Shown: in pieces, positions 23,919 through 31,995 of the stretch
How the letters are laid out: each line of letters opens with the position of its first letter
Numbering within the stretch: the first letter of the stretch is position 1
Assembly: GCF_004345425.1 (NCBI RefSeq)
Contig: NZ_SLVP01000007.1
Span: forward strand, 218,255-282,254
Reading direction: 5' to 3'
Source: Paenibacillus sp. BK033
Lineage (GTDB): Bacteria > Bacillota > Bacilli > Paenibacillales > Paenibacillaceae
Length of the DNA: 64,000 nt
The notes under the pieces: model-generated
Told to the model about the DNA's origin: nothing
The model's input: only the letters and a program-made list of their open reading frames with translations
Databases searched by the model: none
Made by a program: the position numbers and the translations under genes

Positions 23919-23946
23919 AAAAGGATCAGGTTGCCCTGATCCTTTT
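23919..23946. terminator. Bidirectional terminator between convergent genes
   Basis: A 12-bp perfect stem (23919-23930 with 23935-23946) with loop TTGC, flanked by A- and T-runs, works for both the spore lipoprotein and the MFS gene, whose stop lies inside it. Confidence 0.85.
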
Positions 23947-25080
23947 CATTTGATTGACATTCCGCTGGATAAGCAGGCCGCAGCAAGCCCCGATGAACGA
24001 CAAAGCCGACATGCAAGCGTATAGAGCGGGTCCTCCTATCCAGTCAAAAAGCCATCCTCCCACCGTCGAGGATATGATGCTTGATATCCCGAACAGCAGC
24101 ATCGCGAGTATGGTTTGCCCGGTTGCTTTCCATTGTTCCGGAATCAAGGTGTACAAATATTGAATGGATGCCGCATAAAACAAGACGAACGAAACGCCTT
24201 GCAGCAGCTGCAGCCACACAATGGCAACCGGATTATCCAGCCAGGCCGACAATGCAAAGCGCAGCACATAGAACAACGCCGCTATGGAGATGACCTGCAA
24301 TTCCTTGCCCGGTTTGATGAACCGGTTAATGAGAGCGAAGAATACCACCTCCGCCAGCGTCATAATGAACCAGGCCAATCCAACCATGCCTACCCCTCCG
24401 CCAAGACTTTGCACATACAAACCGACGTAGCTGTCATTCATCCGGTGCGGAATGGCGATCAGAAGCACAAGCAGCAGAAATTGCACCGTGCGCTTGTCCT
24501 TTAAGAATGGCCTCATGTCCCGCCAAGCTACCGGCTTACCGGCTGCAGGCGTTTCGGGCAGCATGGCGCAGAGCAAAAAGGCAAGAGCGCCATAGGCGGC
24601 AAACAAGTACATAAAGCTGCTCATCCCGTACCGGTCACCGATAAACCCTATTATATAGGAAGCGACAGCATACCCAAGCGCGCCATACATCCTGACGGTA
24701 CCAAAACCAATCCCCGCCTGTTCCGCCAAGCGGTAATTCATGCTCTCCGTTAACGGGTCAGCCGGCATCAGGAAGAAATACATCGCAGCCGTGAGCGCAA
24801 ACGCTGCCGGCATAAGCGATATGGAGAACAAGGCCATCCCAAGTCCAATTGAAGCAATGAGCAGGATCAAGAGCACAACCTTCACCGTTTTGTATTTATC
24901 GCTGATCATTCCCCATAACGGCTGGGAGACGACTCCGATGATGCTGCCCGTCCCGAGAATAACCCCGATCTCGGATGCCGAAATCCCCTTCTCCGCAAAG
25001 TATAACGGCAGGAACGACAGAAACATGGCAAACATCGAAAAATAGAAGAAATTGTAACCCCTAAGCAATACAATCCTCAT
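23926..25080 (-). CDS. MFS transporter (MFS_1_like, sugar/nucleoside-symporter type)
   Basis: An integral membrane protein of 384 residues with about 12 helices. The loop between helices 2 and 3 has the MFS motif (GMISDKYKTVKVVLL), and GFGTVRMYGALGYAVASYIIG is the segment by which MFS_1_like members related to LacY and 3-phenylpropionate permeases are recognised. The substrate is unknown. It is a single gene with its own terminator; the neighbouring aldo/keto reductase is on the same strand but 77 bp away. Confidence 0.88.
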   Translation of the reverse strand: MRIVLLRGYNFFYFSMFAMFLSFLPLYFAEKGISASEIGVILGTGSIIGVVSQPLWGMISDKYKTVKVVLLILLIASIGLGMALFSISLMPAAFALTAAMYFFLMPADPLTESMNYRLAEQAGIGFGTVRMYGALGYAVASYIIGFIGDRYGMSSFMYLFAAYGALAFLLCAMLPETPAAGKPVAWRDMRPFLKDKRTVQFLLLVLLIAIPHRMNDSYVGLYVQSLGGGVGMVGLAWFIMTLAEVVFFALINRFIKPGKELQVISIAALFYVLRFALSAWLDNPVAIVWLQLLQGVSFVLFYAASIQYLYTLIPEQWKATGQTILAMLLFGISSIISSTVGGWLFDWIGGPALYACMSALSFIGACCGLLIQRNVNQMKRIRAT

Positions 25081-25157
25081 AACTGATCTTTCGTCCCTTC
25101 ATTAAAACCTGAACCCATCATACCTTATTTTAATGAAGGAATACATTCGAAATCCGA

Positions 25158-26132
25158 TTAACGAAGCGGAGCAAACCCTTTTATCTCGGCGAGAATTTCG
25201 TCAGCGCGGGCAAGAACTTCTTCCGACAGAACAAGTTCCGTAGCCCCCAGGTTCTCTTCGATTTGCGACGGCCGGCTTGAGCCGATGATTGCGGAACTAA
25301 CTCCCGGCTGGCGCAGCACCCAGGCCAAGGCAAACTGCGATAATGTACCGCCGATCTCGCCCGCCAGCTGCTCCAGCTTTTGAACGCAGGCCAATACATC
25401 CTCCCGCATGTAGCTGTTGATGACGAAGTTCGTTCGGTCGTTTGCCGCCCGGCTGCCTGAAGGGGCAGCTTGTCCCGGCTTGTATTTCCCCGTCAATACG
25501 CCCTGCGCCAAAGGGGAGAACACGACCTGCCCGAGGCCCTCCCTCTCGCTTACCGGCAGCACTTCCTTCTCGATATAACGCTCAATCATATTATAGATCG
25601 GCTGATTCGACACCAGCGGGCGAAGACCAAGACGCTTCCCGATTCCAACCGCATCGGTAATTTGCGCGCCCGTCCACTCGCTGATGCCCGCATAAAGCAC
25701 CTTGCCGGAAGCAACCAGATCGTCCAATGCACGAAGCGTCTCTTCCACCGGTGTCTCCGGGTCGTAGCGGTGGCATTGGTACAGATCAATATAATCCGTG
25801 CCTAGACGCTTTAAGCTCGCATCGCATTGCTCCAGGATATGCTTGCGCGAAAGACCGCGGTCGTTTGGACCCGCATCCATCGGGAAATACACTTTGGTTG
25901 CCAGCACGTAGCTGCTGCGCCGGAATTCCTTCAGCGCTTCCCCCATTACCTTTTCGGCTTCTCCCCGGTTATAGGCGTTTGCCGTATCAAAGAAGTTAAT
26001 CCCGTTCTCATACGCATACCGGATACATTCTCTTGCCGTATCCTTCTCCGTTGCGTCGCCATATGTAAGCCAGCTACCAAGTCCAATCTCGCTAACCTTT
26101 AATCCGCTGCTGCCGAGTCTTCTGTATTTCAT
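25158..26132 (-). CDS. Aldo/keto reductase (Kv-beta/YhdN-like)
   Basis: An NADPH-dependent oxidoreductase of 324 residues with the (beta/alpha)8 fold. The catalytic tetrad is visible: Asp49 and Tyr54 (FFDTANAY), Lys80 (VLATKVYF) and His121 (LYQCHRYD). The C-terminal SSAIIGSSRPSQIEENLGA is the cofactor-phosphate loop. Its substrate is probably a small aldehyde or ketone. It is transcribed divergently from an HxlR-type regulator 153 bp away, which suggests control by that regulator and a role in carbonyl detoxification (inference). Confidence 0.92.
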   Translation of the reverse strand: MKYRRLGSSGLKVSEIGLGSWLTYGDATEKDTARECIRYAYENGINFFDTANAYNRGEAEKVMGEALKEFRRSSYVLATKVYFPMDAGPNDRGLSRKHILEQCDASLKRLGTDYIDLYQCHRYDPETPVEETLRALDDLVASGKVLYAGISEWTGAQITDAVGIGKRLGLRPLVSNQPIYNMIERYIEKEVLPVSEREGLGQVVFSPLAQGVLTGKYKPGQAAPSGSRAANDRTNFVINSYMREDVLACVQKLEQLAGEIGGTLSQFALAWVLRQPGVSSAIIGSSRPSQIEENLGATELVLSEEVLARADEILAEIKGFAPLR

Positions 26133-26285
26133 CCTTTGACTCCTCCTCGCCCAATCTCTATCAAGGCTAAGTGTAAGCCAGGCCGTATTCTTTTTAAAGT
26201 AGTGAATGTTTTTTTAATTTATTATTTCTATTATATATACTATACTAGAAGTAACTTTGGCTCGTTAAGAAAGAAAGGAGCTTTA

Positions 26286-26624
26286 ATGATCATGAACGCG
26301 AATAATTATATTCCGAAGGAACCGGAAACGATTGAATGCAATATCGAGAAAACGCTGGACGTCATAGGCGGCAAATGGGCATTTCTCGTGATCAGAGAGC
26401 TATTCTGCGGCACGAAAAGATTCGGAGAGCTTCAGCGTCTGATACCGGCGGTAAGCCCTCGGGCACTGACCAGTACGCTTCGCCACCTGGAGGAAAAAGG
26501 CGTGCTCGAACGGCATGTATTCCCGACCGTCCCCGTTACGGTTGAATATACGCTTACGCCAAAAGGCGAAGACCTGCATGCGATTTTGAAGCAAATGAAG
26601 CTGTGGGCAGCCAAGTGGACCTAA
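26286..26624 (+). CDS. HxlR-family transcriptional regulator
   Basis: A winged-helix regulator of 112 residues. The pattern IECNIEKTLDVIGGKWAFLVIRELFCGTKRFGEL followed by PRALTSTLRHLEEKGVLER is diagnostic of HxlR/HypR proteins. Cys18, just before the first helix, sits where HypR has its redox-sensing Cys14, so a thiol-stress sensor is possible. The ATG at 26286 follows AAAGGAG closely; upstream in-frame codons from 26136 lie in AT-rich promoter DNA. It is divergent from the aldo/keto reductase. Confidence 0.9.
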   Translation: MIMNANNYIPKEPETIECNIEKTLDVIGGKWAFLVIRELFCGTKRFGELQRLIPAVSPRALTSTLRHLEEKGVLERHVFPTVPVTVEYTLTPKGEDLHAILKQMKLWAAKWT

Positions 26625-26641
26625 CAGTTTCTTACTTTCCC

Positions 26642-26670
26642 TTGCTTTTTCTGGCGATTGATTGTATACT
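26642..26670 (+). promoter_or_regulatory. Promoter-like sequence opening a geneless segment
   Basis: TTGCTT (26642-26647), a 17-bp spacer and TATACT (26665-26670) point into the 390 bp before the germination operon's end, where no coding frame is convincing. It could drive a non-coding RNA. Confidence 0.45.
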
Positions 26671-26779
26671 ATAAAAGTTGTGTTATATTTAACCCCTGTA
26701 TATCCCTCCAAAAAACAGAAAAATTCATGATTTCCTCGAATTTCGATTTTTCTTTTTCTGTTAATTCCAATCCTTACGT

Positions 26780-27052
26780 ACAGTAAGAACTTTGATTCAC
26801 ACTGGCGCGGTCTAGGAGCCGCAAGGACGGAAGAGAGGCAGGGCTTTCGTTGTTTTAAAGTATGCTTACAAGCTGCTTTGTCCGTTACACAAAGCAACCC
26901 AGAGTATGCGCAAGATGATCATCTCACATAAATCTTGTTGCAATTAACAAGGGATATGAACCACGCGGTCAGCCTAATGCTGCATGAAATACAAACCGCC
27001 GAGGTTAAATATAAGGTACACAAGCCAACGGCACCCGCTTAAGGGTGCCGTT
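26780..27052 (+). ncRNA. Candidate structured non-coding RNA
   Basis: This convergent intergenic segment of 436 bp (26625-27060) has no credible gene but many complementary blocks. Examples are GCTTTGT/ACAAAGC around CCGTTAC, CAAGAT/ATCTTG, CTTGTT/AACAAG, and a nested set AACC-GCGGT-CAGC with GCTG-ACCGC-GGTT (about 26957-27005). A promoter-like sequence lies upstream and a hairpin with a downstream T-rich stretch closes it at 27027-27052. I do not recognise it as RNase P, tmRNA, SRP RNA or a known riboswitch; a 6S-like RNA could not be excluded. The strand is inferred from the promoter. Confidence 0.35.
27027..27052 (+). terminator. Hairpin at the end of the candidate RNA segment
   Basis: AACGGCACCC (27027-27036) pairs perfectly with 27043-27052. 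T-residues follow only loosely on the plus strand (ATCCATTTC...TTTTTT), and there is no T-run on the minus strand, so it could serve either the candidate RNA or the ger operon. Confidence 0.5.
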
Positions 27053-27060
27053 ATCCATTT

Positions 27061-28365
27061 CTAGCTGTTTTTTCCCCTTGCTTCAATTCCTTTGCCGTAC
27101 TCCTTGAAGCTCATAAAGACGCATAATACAAGGAAGCAGATAAACAAGGTGGAACCTATATCGCCATAAATTCCCCGCATATTGCCAACCATCGTACCCC
27201 CAACCACGGAGGCGATCGCCCCGACCAGCGTCAGCCATACCCCTATTCCGTAGCCGGATATTCTCAGATCGGGCGGCATGCTTTTTTTCTTCCGAATGGC
27301 AAGTCCAATAAATAAGCTTCCGAGGAACAGGATCTGCACGCCAAACGATAAAGGCAGCATGCCGAAAGCGTAAAACAACGACACCTCATCCGTATTATCA
27401 AAAGAAATGGCCGCCAGGATAGTAATCACGATCCCCATCGGCAAATTGATGAAATCGAATTTCTTTTTCTTCGTGTAGGACGCAATCCCTGTCAGAATGG
27501 CTATGTACAGCGCAGCGTATTTGATCAACAGAACAGGCACGTATAGCGAAATAAGGAACAGGTCGATTCTGTCCAGGAAGTCCGTAATGTGAATCTGCTG
27601 CACCAGGATCCAGCCGATGTAGAGCACCCTTGAGGATAGAATCGGACTGACCACGCTAACGACGCAAAACAGCCAGATCGTTAGCATCATAGCGGAGTAA
27701 ATGACGCCCATTTTCATCGCGATATAAATATCGCGAGGCTTCCTTACATGATGCAGGAAGGACCCGAATATAATCAAATCCGTGAAGGAGCCTAAGGCAA
27801 GCAGCCCCCCTTTTAACGGCTGGGCTACGCCGCCGCTTAGAAAGGGCTTCAGCTTCTGCATATCAATCTCGTTTAGGAGCAGCAGCGGCGTAAGGGCAAA
27901 CAGGGAAAGAAATAACGTAATAAACACCACGTTCGTCCGGAATAAATGCTCCATGGAGCCTCCAGCATAGTAGGACAACAGAAGCATCGTCATGAGCAAA
28001 ATGTAGATTTGCGGCGTCCGCAGCAAAATGGAAGAGCTGAAAAAGTCGCTGTATATGCGCAGCTGACTAATCAAATCCAGCATTAGATACGCGATTAGTA
28101 TACCGTTCAGCAGCCCGCCAAGCCATTTGCCGCAGGAATACTGCATCATTTCGTACATGTTTTTTTCCGGATTGAAGCGCATCAGCCTCCACAGTAAATA
28201 GCCCATAAAGATACCGTACGGAATCGGAAATAAATAAGCATACCAGGCATCCTGCTCGGAAGCCATCGTAAGGGCCGTAGGCATCGTATTCATATTGGAA
28301 GCAATCAGCAATGATCCTACAAGCATTGACATCTGCATGGTCGTAACTTTCATCCGGTCCTGCAT
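27061..28365 (-). CDS. Spore germination receptor B subunit (GerAB/GerKB family)
   Basis: An integral membrane protein of 434 residues with about ten helices plus a long insertion, of the Spore_permease (APC-like) family. The B subunit spans the spore inner membrane and is thought to bind the germinant. It is the last gene of an A-C-D-B operon and follows the small D-like gene by 1 bp. The 70 residues after about 300 (KKKKFDFINLPMGIV...) keep the usual family helices, while the C-terminal part carries an extra hydrophobic pair (about 375-425) that makes it longer than the usual 365 residues. Confidence 0.9.
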   Translation of the reverse strand: MQDRMKVTTMQMSMLVGSLLIASNMNTMPTALTMASEQDAWYAYLFPIPYGIFMGYLLWRLMRFNPEKNMYEMMQYSCGKWLGGLLNGILIAYLMLDLISQLRIYSDFFSSSILLRTPQIYILLMTMLLLSYYAGGSMEHLFRTNVVFITLFLSLFALTPLLLLNEIDMQKLKPFLSGGVAQPLKGGLLALGSFTDLIIFGSFLHHVRKPRDIYIAMKMGVIYSAMMLTIWLFCVVSVVSPILSSRVLYIGWILVQQIHITDFLDRIDLFLISLYVPVLLIKYAALYIAILTGIASYTKKKKFDFINLPMGIVITILAAISFDNTDEVSLFYAFGMLPLSFGVQILFLGSLFIGLAIRKKKSMPPDLRISGYGIGVWLTLVGAIASVVGGTMVGNMRGIYGDIGSTLFICFLVLCVFMSFKEYGKGIEARGKNS

Positions 28366-28366
28366 T

Positions 28367-28600
28367 CTAGACCCCCTGCCCCCTCATTAGAACATAAATG
28401 CCCATAACCATGGCCCGCATAAAGGTGATGTTCATGATGGAGTATATTTTTTGATTGACGCAAAAAACGATTAATACGGCGATGATCCCCACTACCGCAA
28501 AAAACATTGCCTTGCTTGATCCGTCTTTCATGTTTTTCCACTTCACAATCCCCGTACCAATCACAAGAACGATCGCAAAGACAATAAACCCTAAATCCAT
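28367..28600 (-). CDS. Small two-helix germination protein (D subunit-like)
   Basis: A protein of 77 residues with two hydrophobic helices (about 3-19 and 30-50) and a third weaker one (about 54-70). It lies between the C and B genes of a ger operon with no spacing (1 bp either side). Two-helix proteins of 65-80 residues encoded in ger operons (for example GerKD of Bacillus) are known as D subunits that modulate germinant responses. Assignment rests on size, topology and position, because these proteins have little sequence conservation. Confidence 0.7.
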   Translation of the reverse strand: MDLGFIVFAIVLVIGTGIVKWKNMKDGSSKAMFFAVVGIIAVLIVFCVNQKIYSIMNITFMRAMVMGIYVLMRGQGV

Positions 28601-29776
28601 CTATTGATCCTTCCTTCCCAGATTTTCGCTGGTCATCCCAAATCTGTACAGGTTTGCCGCTGCGGTCACTTCGAATTTAACGGTAGGGAAAACCGCATCC
28701 CAATCATTCCGGTATTGCTTCGTCCATAGTTGAGGATAAGCACGGTATACGTGAAGTCCAAACCCTACGGCATCGCAATTGGCACGTTGCATGCTATCCA
28801 GTGCGAGATTTATATTTTCTATCACACGTTTGATCACTAGTTGCTCGATCTGCTTACGCTGCTCGTAATCGTCGTAATTCCGATTCAAATTTCGATCCTC
28901 GTTAACGCTGACCTTCACTTTCGAATGAATACGGAAGGTGAGATTGTTGTTCTGGATCACCGGTTTGATTCTGACCTGGGCCTCGTTAATGGAGACGGTA
29001 AGGTAATTGCCCTGGTCGCTAAAGGTCTCATCGTATTTGCGGAACTGTTTATTGAGCAGCCGCAAGCCGATAGCCGTCCTATCTTTTGCTACTCCGGTCA
29101 TTTTCCCGTTATTTGTTAGCGCAAAGCCTTCAATAAGAACATCCTCTGCCTCAGAGCCTTTAACCTTTGTCTTCAGTTTCTCTACATAAGGAAAAAAAGC
29201 ATCCTCCCCGACTGCGATGATTTTGCTGATAATGTCCTTAACGGAAATCCTCACGCTAGCCTCGGATTGAAGCAGCTCCCTCATCGATTCCGCAGAGAAG
29301 CGTTCAAGACGCGTGTCGGCATTCAGCACATCAAGCGCTTTGCCTTTCGTTATTGCTATAAAGGCGGTTAACCGATTTTCCGGCGTACGGGTCAAGGCAT
29401 CGATAACCGTTTTTACACCCTCCGTCTTTGCGAGGTCTTCGCCAATGATAATAACGCGCCGATGACCGAAGAACAGATGTCTTGGAAGACGGAATTGGAG
29501 CTTCGAGACCGCTTCGCGAACCGTTTTGCCCGTCTCGGTCTTGATGGCGAACGGCTTCTGCCCGCCGGAGCCGCCTCCGCCGCCCATGCTTCCCATATTT
29601 CCGGGAAGCGGAATAAGTACGCTCACACGGAAACTATCGTCTTCTTTATCGATGGCGCTCGCCAGCACAAAAGCGACGTCATTGATTTCGCGGCGATCCC
29701 AGCAGCCCGTAAGCATAAGGAGCATGCCTATACATAGGCTTATGGAAACCACACGCCATACTCGGATTATTTTCAT
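28601..29776 (-). CDS. Spore germination receptor C subunit (GerAC family)
   Basis: A lipoprotein of 391 residues. The signal ends in lipobox LTGC (Cys25) followed by WDRREINDVAFVLASAIDKE, the classic GerAC opening. Later, RRVIIIGEDLAKTEGV and DALTRTPENRLTAFIAITKGKA match domains 1-2, and the end (WDAVFPTVKFEVTAAANLYRFGMT) domain 3. It is anchored on the outer face of the spore inner membrane and is needed for receptor assembly. A Gly-rich stretch after about residue 60 (MGSMGGGGGSGG) is unusual. It is 26 bp after the A subunit gene. Confidence 0.92.
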   Translation of the reverse strand: MKIIRVWRVVSISLCIGMLLMLTGCWDRREINDVAFVLASAIDKEDDSFRVSVLIPLPGNMGSMGGGGGSGGQKPFAIKTETGKTVREAVSKLQFRLPRHLFFGHRRVIIIGEDLAKTEGVKTVIDALTRTPENRLTAFIAITKGKALDVLNADTRLERFSAESMRELLQSEASVRISVKDIISKIIAVGEDAFFPYVEKLKTKVKGSEAEDVLIEGFALTNNGKMTGVAKDRTAIGLRLLNKQFRKYDETFSDQGNYLTVSINEAQVRIKPVIQNNNLTFRIHSKVKVSVNEDRNLNRNYDDYEQRKQIEQLVIKRVIENINLALDSMQRANCDAVGFGLHVYRAYPQLWTKQYRNDWDAVFPTVKFEVTAAANLYRFGMTSENLGRKDQ

Positions 29777-29802
29777 ACGGTTATAGGATACTCCTCTCCT
29801 GC

Positions 29803-31332
29803 TTATTCAGGCTGCGGACGCTGACGTTGAAGATTATCGGGAGTCAAGTATTTCGGACGCCTTCTCATCTTCCACCATGGCGCGCGAACCATGACATCTT
29901 TCATATCGCTCAGTTCAACCGGCGTTACGGGGGCCAGATACGGAATGCCAAATGTCGTAAGCTTCGCCAAGTGACCAACCACAACCATTGCCGCGATCAT
30001 AATGCCAAGCAGGCCAAAGACCGAGGCGAGCAGCATGATCGGAAACCGAAGCATCCGGATAGCGATTGCCGCATTGTAACGAGGCAAGGTAAAGGATGCG
30101 ATGCCTGTCATCGAGACGACGATAACCATTGCCGCCGACACGATGCCGGCCTGAACCGCCGCCTGACCTACTACAAGCGCTCCCAGGATACTGACGGCCT
30201 GGCCGACTATACGCGGCAGCCGAACGCCCGCTTCCCGAAGCGCCTCGAAGGCGATCTCCATAATAAGCGCCTCTACGACGGCGGGGAAAGGAATCGCTTC
30301 GCGCGAGGCAGCGATGCTAAGCAGCAGGTTAGTCGGAATCATCTCCGGATGATAGGTAGAAACCGCGATATACAATGCCGGGGAAAACAAAGCGACAAAC
30401 AGGCTGAACAATCTTAGCCAGCGCAATAGGGTACCGACCATAAACCGTTCATAATAATCCTCGCTTGCCTGCAGCCACTGCCAAAAGCCAAACGGAGCGA
30501 TTAAGGCGAAAGGCGTGCCGTCCACAAGGATGGCAACCCGTCCTTCCAGAAGCGATGCGGCCACCGTATCCGGTCGTTCCGTTGTCTGTACCTGGGGAAA
30601 CGGAGAGAAGCCCTGATCCTGGATGAACTCCTCGATATATCCGCTCTCCAGAACGCCGTCGATATGAATTCGGTTTAAGCGGTCTTCCACTTCCTGCAGC
30701 AGCTTGGGATTTGCGATTCCCGCCATGTAGGTCAGGATCACATTCGTATTCGTCTCGGTTCCGATGACGAAGGACTTCATCTTCAGCCGCGGCGACTTGA
30801 TCTTGCTTCGTACAAGCGACGTATTGGTACGAAGATGCTCGTTAAAGCCTTCGCGGGGGCCGCGAACCACGGTTTCCGTCTCGGGCTCGGCTACACTGCG
30901 GCGGATGCCGCCTCTCAGGCCAAGACAGACGGCTGTATCCTGCCCTTCAACGAACAGAACGCTGTCGCCCGACAACAGGTTTGTGAGCAGCTCCTTGTAG
31001 AACTTGATCTTGGAAGCTTGGGCTACCGGAAGGGTCTGCTCGGTAATCTGATCAACGGTAAATTCGTCGCCCTCAAGGATCATAAGCGCCTTCATCGCAG
31101 CATCGACGGCGCTGGTCGTTACCATCCCGTCAACATAGCACAGGAGCGCCTTGGGACCATTCTCGATCTCGAAGTCGCGCATGACGATATCGGAGCTGTC
31201 CTTGAAGAGCTCCTCCATGATTTTGCCGTTCGCTTCTATCGTTGGCCGTATTGGCACATCCTCAAATTTGTTAATTGCATGATGATCCAATTTTCCTTCG
31301 GGCAAGCTTCTGGTCTTTGTTTTCGTTGGCAC
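29803..31332 (-). CDS. Spore germination receptor A subunit (GerAA family)
   Basis: A membrane protein of 509 residues. A hydrophilic N-terminal half (about 1-290) contains DFEIENGPKALLCYVDGM and KSPRLKMKSFVIGTETNTNVILTYMAGI, family landmarks; the C-terminal half has about five helices with AIPFPAVVEALIMEIAFEALREAGVRLPR and VGQAAVQAGIVSAAMVIVVS, the most conserved GerAA block. Recent work shows A subunits form ion channels. The GTG at 31332 has GGTGGTG at proper distance; the ATG at 31353 lacks a signal. It is first in the A-C-D-B operon. Confidence 0.93.
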   Translation of the reverse strand: MPTKTKTRSLPEGKLDHHAINKFEDVPIRPTIEANGKIMEELFKDSSDIVMRDFEIENGPKALLCYVDGMVTTSAVDAAMKALMILEGDEFTVDQITEQTLPVAQASKIKFYKELLTNLLSGDSVLFVEGQDTAVCLGLRGGIRRSVAEPETETVVRGPREGFNEHLRTNTSLVRSKIKSPRLKMKSFVIGTETNTNVILTYMAGIANPKLLQEVEDRLNRIHIDGVLESGYIEEFIQDQGFSPFPQVQTTERPDTVAASLLEGRVAILVDGTPFALIAPFGFWQWLQASEDYYERFMVGTLLRWLRLFSLFVALFSPALYIAVSTYHPEMIPTNLLLSIAASREAIPFPAVVEALIMEIAFEALREAGVRLPRIVGQAVSILGALVVGQAAVQAGIVSAAMVIVVSMTGIASFTLPRYNAAIAIRMLRFPIMLLASVFGLLGIMIAAMVVVGHLAKLTTFGIPYLAPVTPVELSDMKDVMVRAPWWKMRRRPKYLTPDNLQRQRPQPE

Positions 31333-31462
31333 TGTTGTGTCACCACCGTTCATTAATACAGGTTATCATTACCTAAATCGCCTAAATTATGATGAGCGTT
31401 CTCTTCTGCATGATTCGGTGCCCAAAACGCCAACCTATTGCTTAGGAAGGGAGGGACTAACC

Positions 31463-31606
31463 ATGACATCGCCAAAAAACCGCCGCGAGAACGCGTGGAA
31501 GCAGCGTAAGCACACGCAGCATCCAACGCATGGCAAAGTGAAATCATTCGATGAGTTGAGCAAGGAAGTTGGACGGACTAATCCTAATGACGTAGAGATT
31601 TATTAA
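31463..31606 (+). CDS. Small basic hydrophilic protein (47 residues)
   Basis: A small, strongly basic protein with no membrane segment: MTSPKNRRENAWKQRKH followed by PTHGKVKSFDELSKEVG. The pattern of Asn-Ala-Trp-Lys and GKVKSFDELS resembles small Bacillus proteins annotated DUF6254, an identification I hold loosely. AAGGGAGGG precedes the ATG by a suitable gap, which supports translation. It is divergent from the ger operon, suggesting a sporulation link by position only. Confidence 0.6.
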   Translation: MTSPKNRRENAWKQRKHTQHPTHGKVKSFDELSKEVGRTNPNDVEIY

Positions 31607-31630
31607 GGTGAGCTTGCTGCGCTTGGCTGC

Positions 31631-31655
31631 AGCTTAGCTTAGCTTAACTTAGCTT
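31631..31655. repeat. Five tandem AGCTT-type pentamers
   Basis: Five 5-bp units (AGCTT three times, AACTT, AGCTT) follow one another directly after the small gene. They may be a slippage product. Confidence 0.6.
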
Positions 31656-31683
31656 AGAGTAATTTAAGATGGGCAGCCGCTGC

Positions 31684-31805
31684 GCGGAAATAACGTCCTT
31701 CCGATCGCTGTTGCCCCCGAATTGCTTCGATTATAATCTGCTTATTGCGGATGAAATTCTGGGGCAAAAGGCGAATGTTTCACTTCTCCAGTACGTTATT
31801 TCCGC
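31684..31805. repeat. Nested imperfect palindrome of about 120 bp, dispersed-repeat type
   Basis: The outer arms are a perfect 13-bp inverted repeat (GCGGAAATAACGT at 31684-31696 with 31793-31805). Inner arms TTGCCCC (31711-31717) with GGGGCAA (31761-31767), and GAATT with AATTC, pair inside it. No gene fits the segment. Such fold-back elements are often present in many copies in Paenibacillus genomes, but only one copy is in the window. Confidence 0.6.
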
Positions 31806-31837
31806 TTCGCTCCCTCACCTTTTCTTTTTGGGACCGT

Positions 31838-31867
31838 TTCGGCAGTCAGCTTACCCTGACTGCCGAA
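31838..31867. terminator. Perfect 12-bp hairpin, function unclear
   Basis: TTCGGCAGTCAG (31838-31849) pairs perfectly with 31856-31867. It is followed by TTTAC on the plus strand only, so it is either a weak terminator or part of the neighbouring repeat. Confidence 0.45.
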
Positions 31868-31933
31868 TTTACATACCGCTCAGCAGGTTGGTAACTGAGC
31901 TTAGCATTTCGAATGCGCAATCGGCTCTTTAAC

Positions 31934-31992
31934 CACGACAAAAAAGACCATCCTTATAGGGCATTGCCCCTTAGGATGGTCTTTTTGTCGTG
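31934..31992. terminator. Strong bidirectional terminator after the CUT1 transporter operon
   Basis: A long near-perfect palindrome: CACGACAAAAAAGACCATCC pairs with the complementary sequence ending at 31992, with an inner GGGC/GCCC block. It lies 3 bp after the stop of the second permease gene. Confidence 0.9.
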
Positions 31993-31995
31993 CGA

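Noticed and set aside
26780..27052. A T-box leader or known riboswitch
   Set aside because: No T-box GGTGGNACC motif or other riboswitch core is seen, and no biosynthetic gene follows on the plus strand.
31669..31932. An 87-codon frame in the gap before the sugar transporter
   Set aside because: It lies across a palindromic repeat and a hairpin and has no ribosome-binding site.
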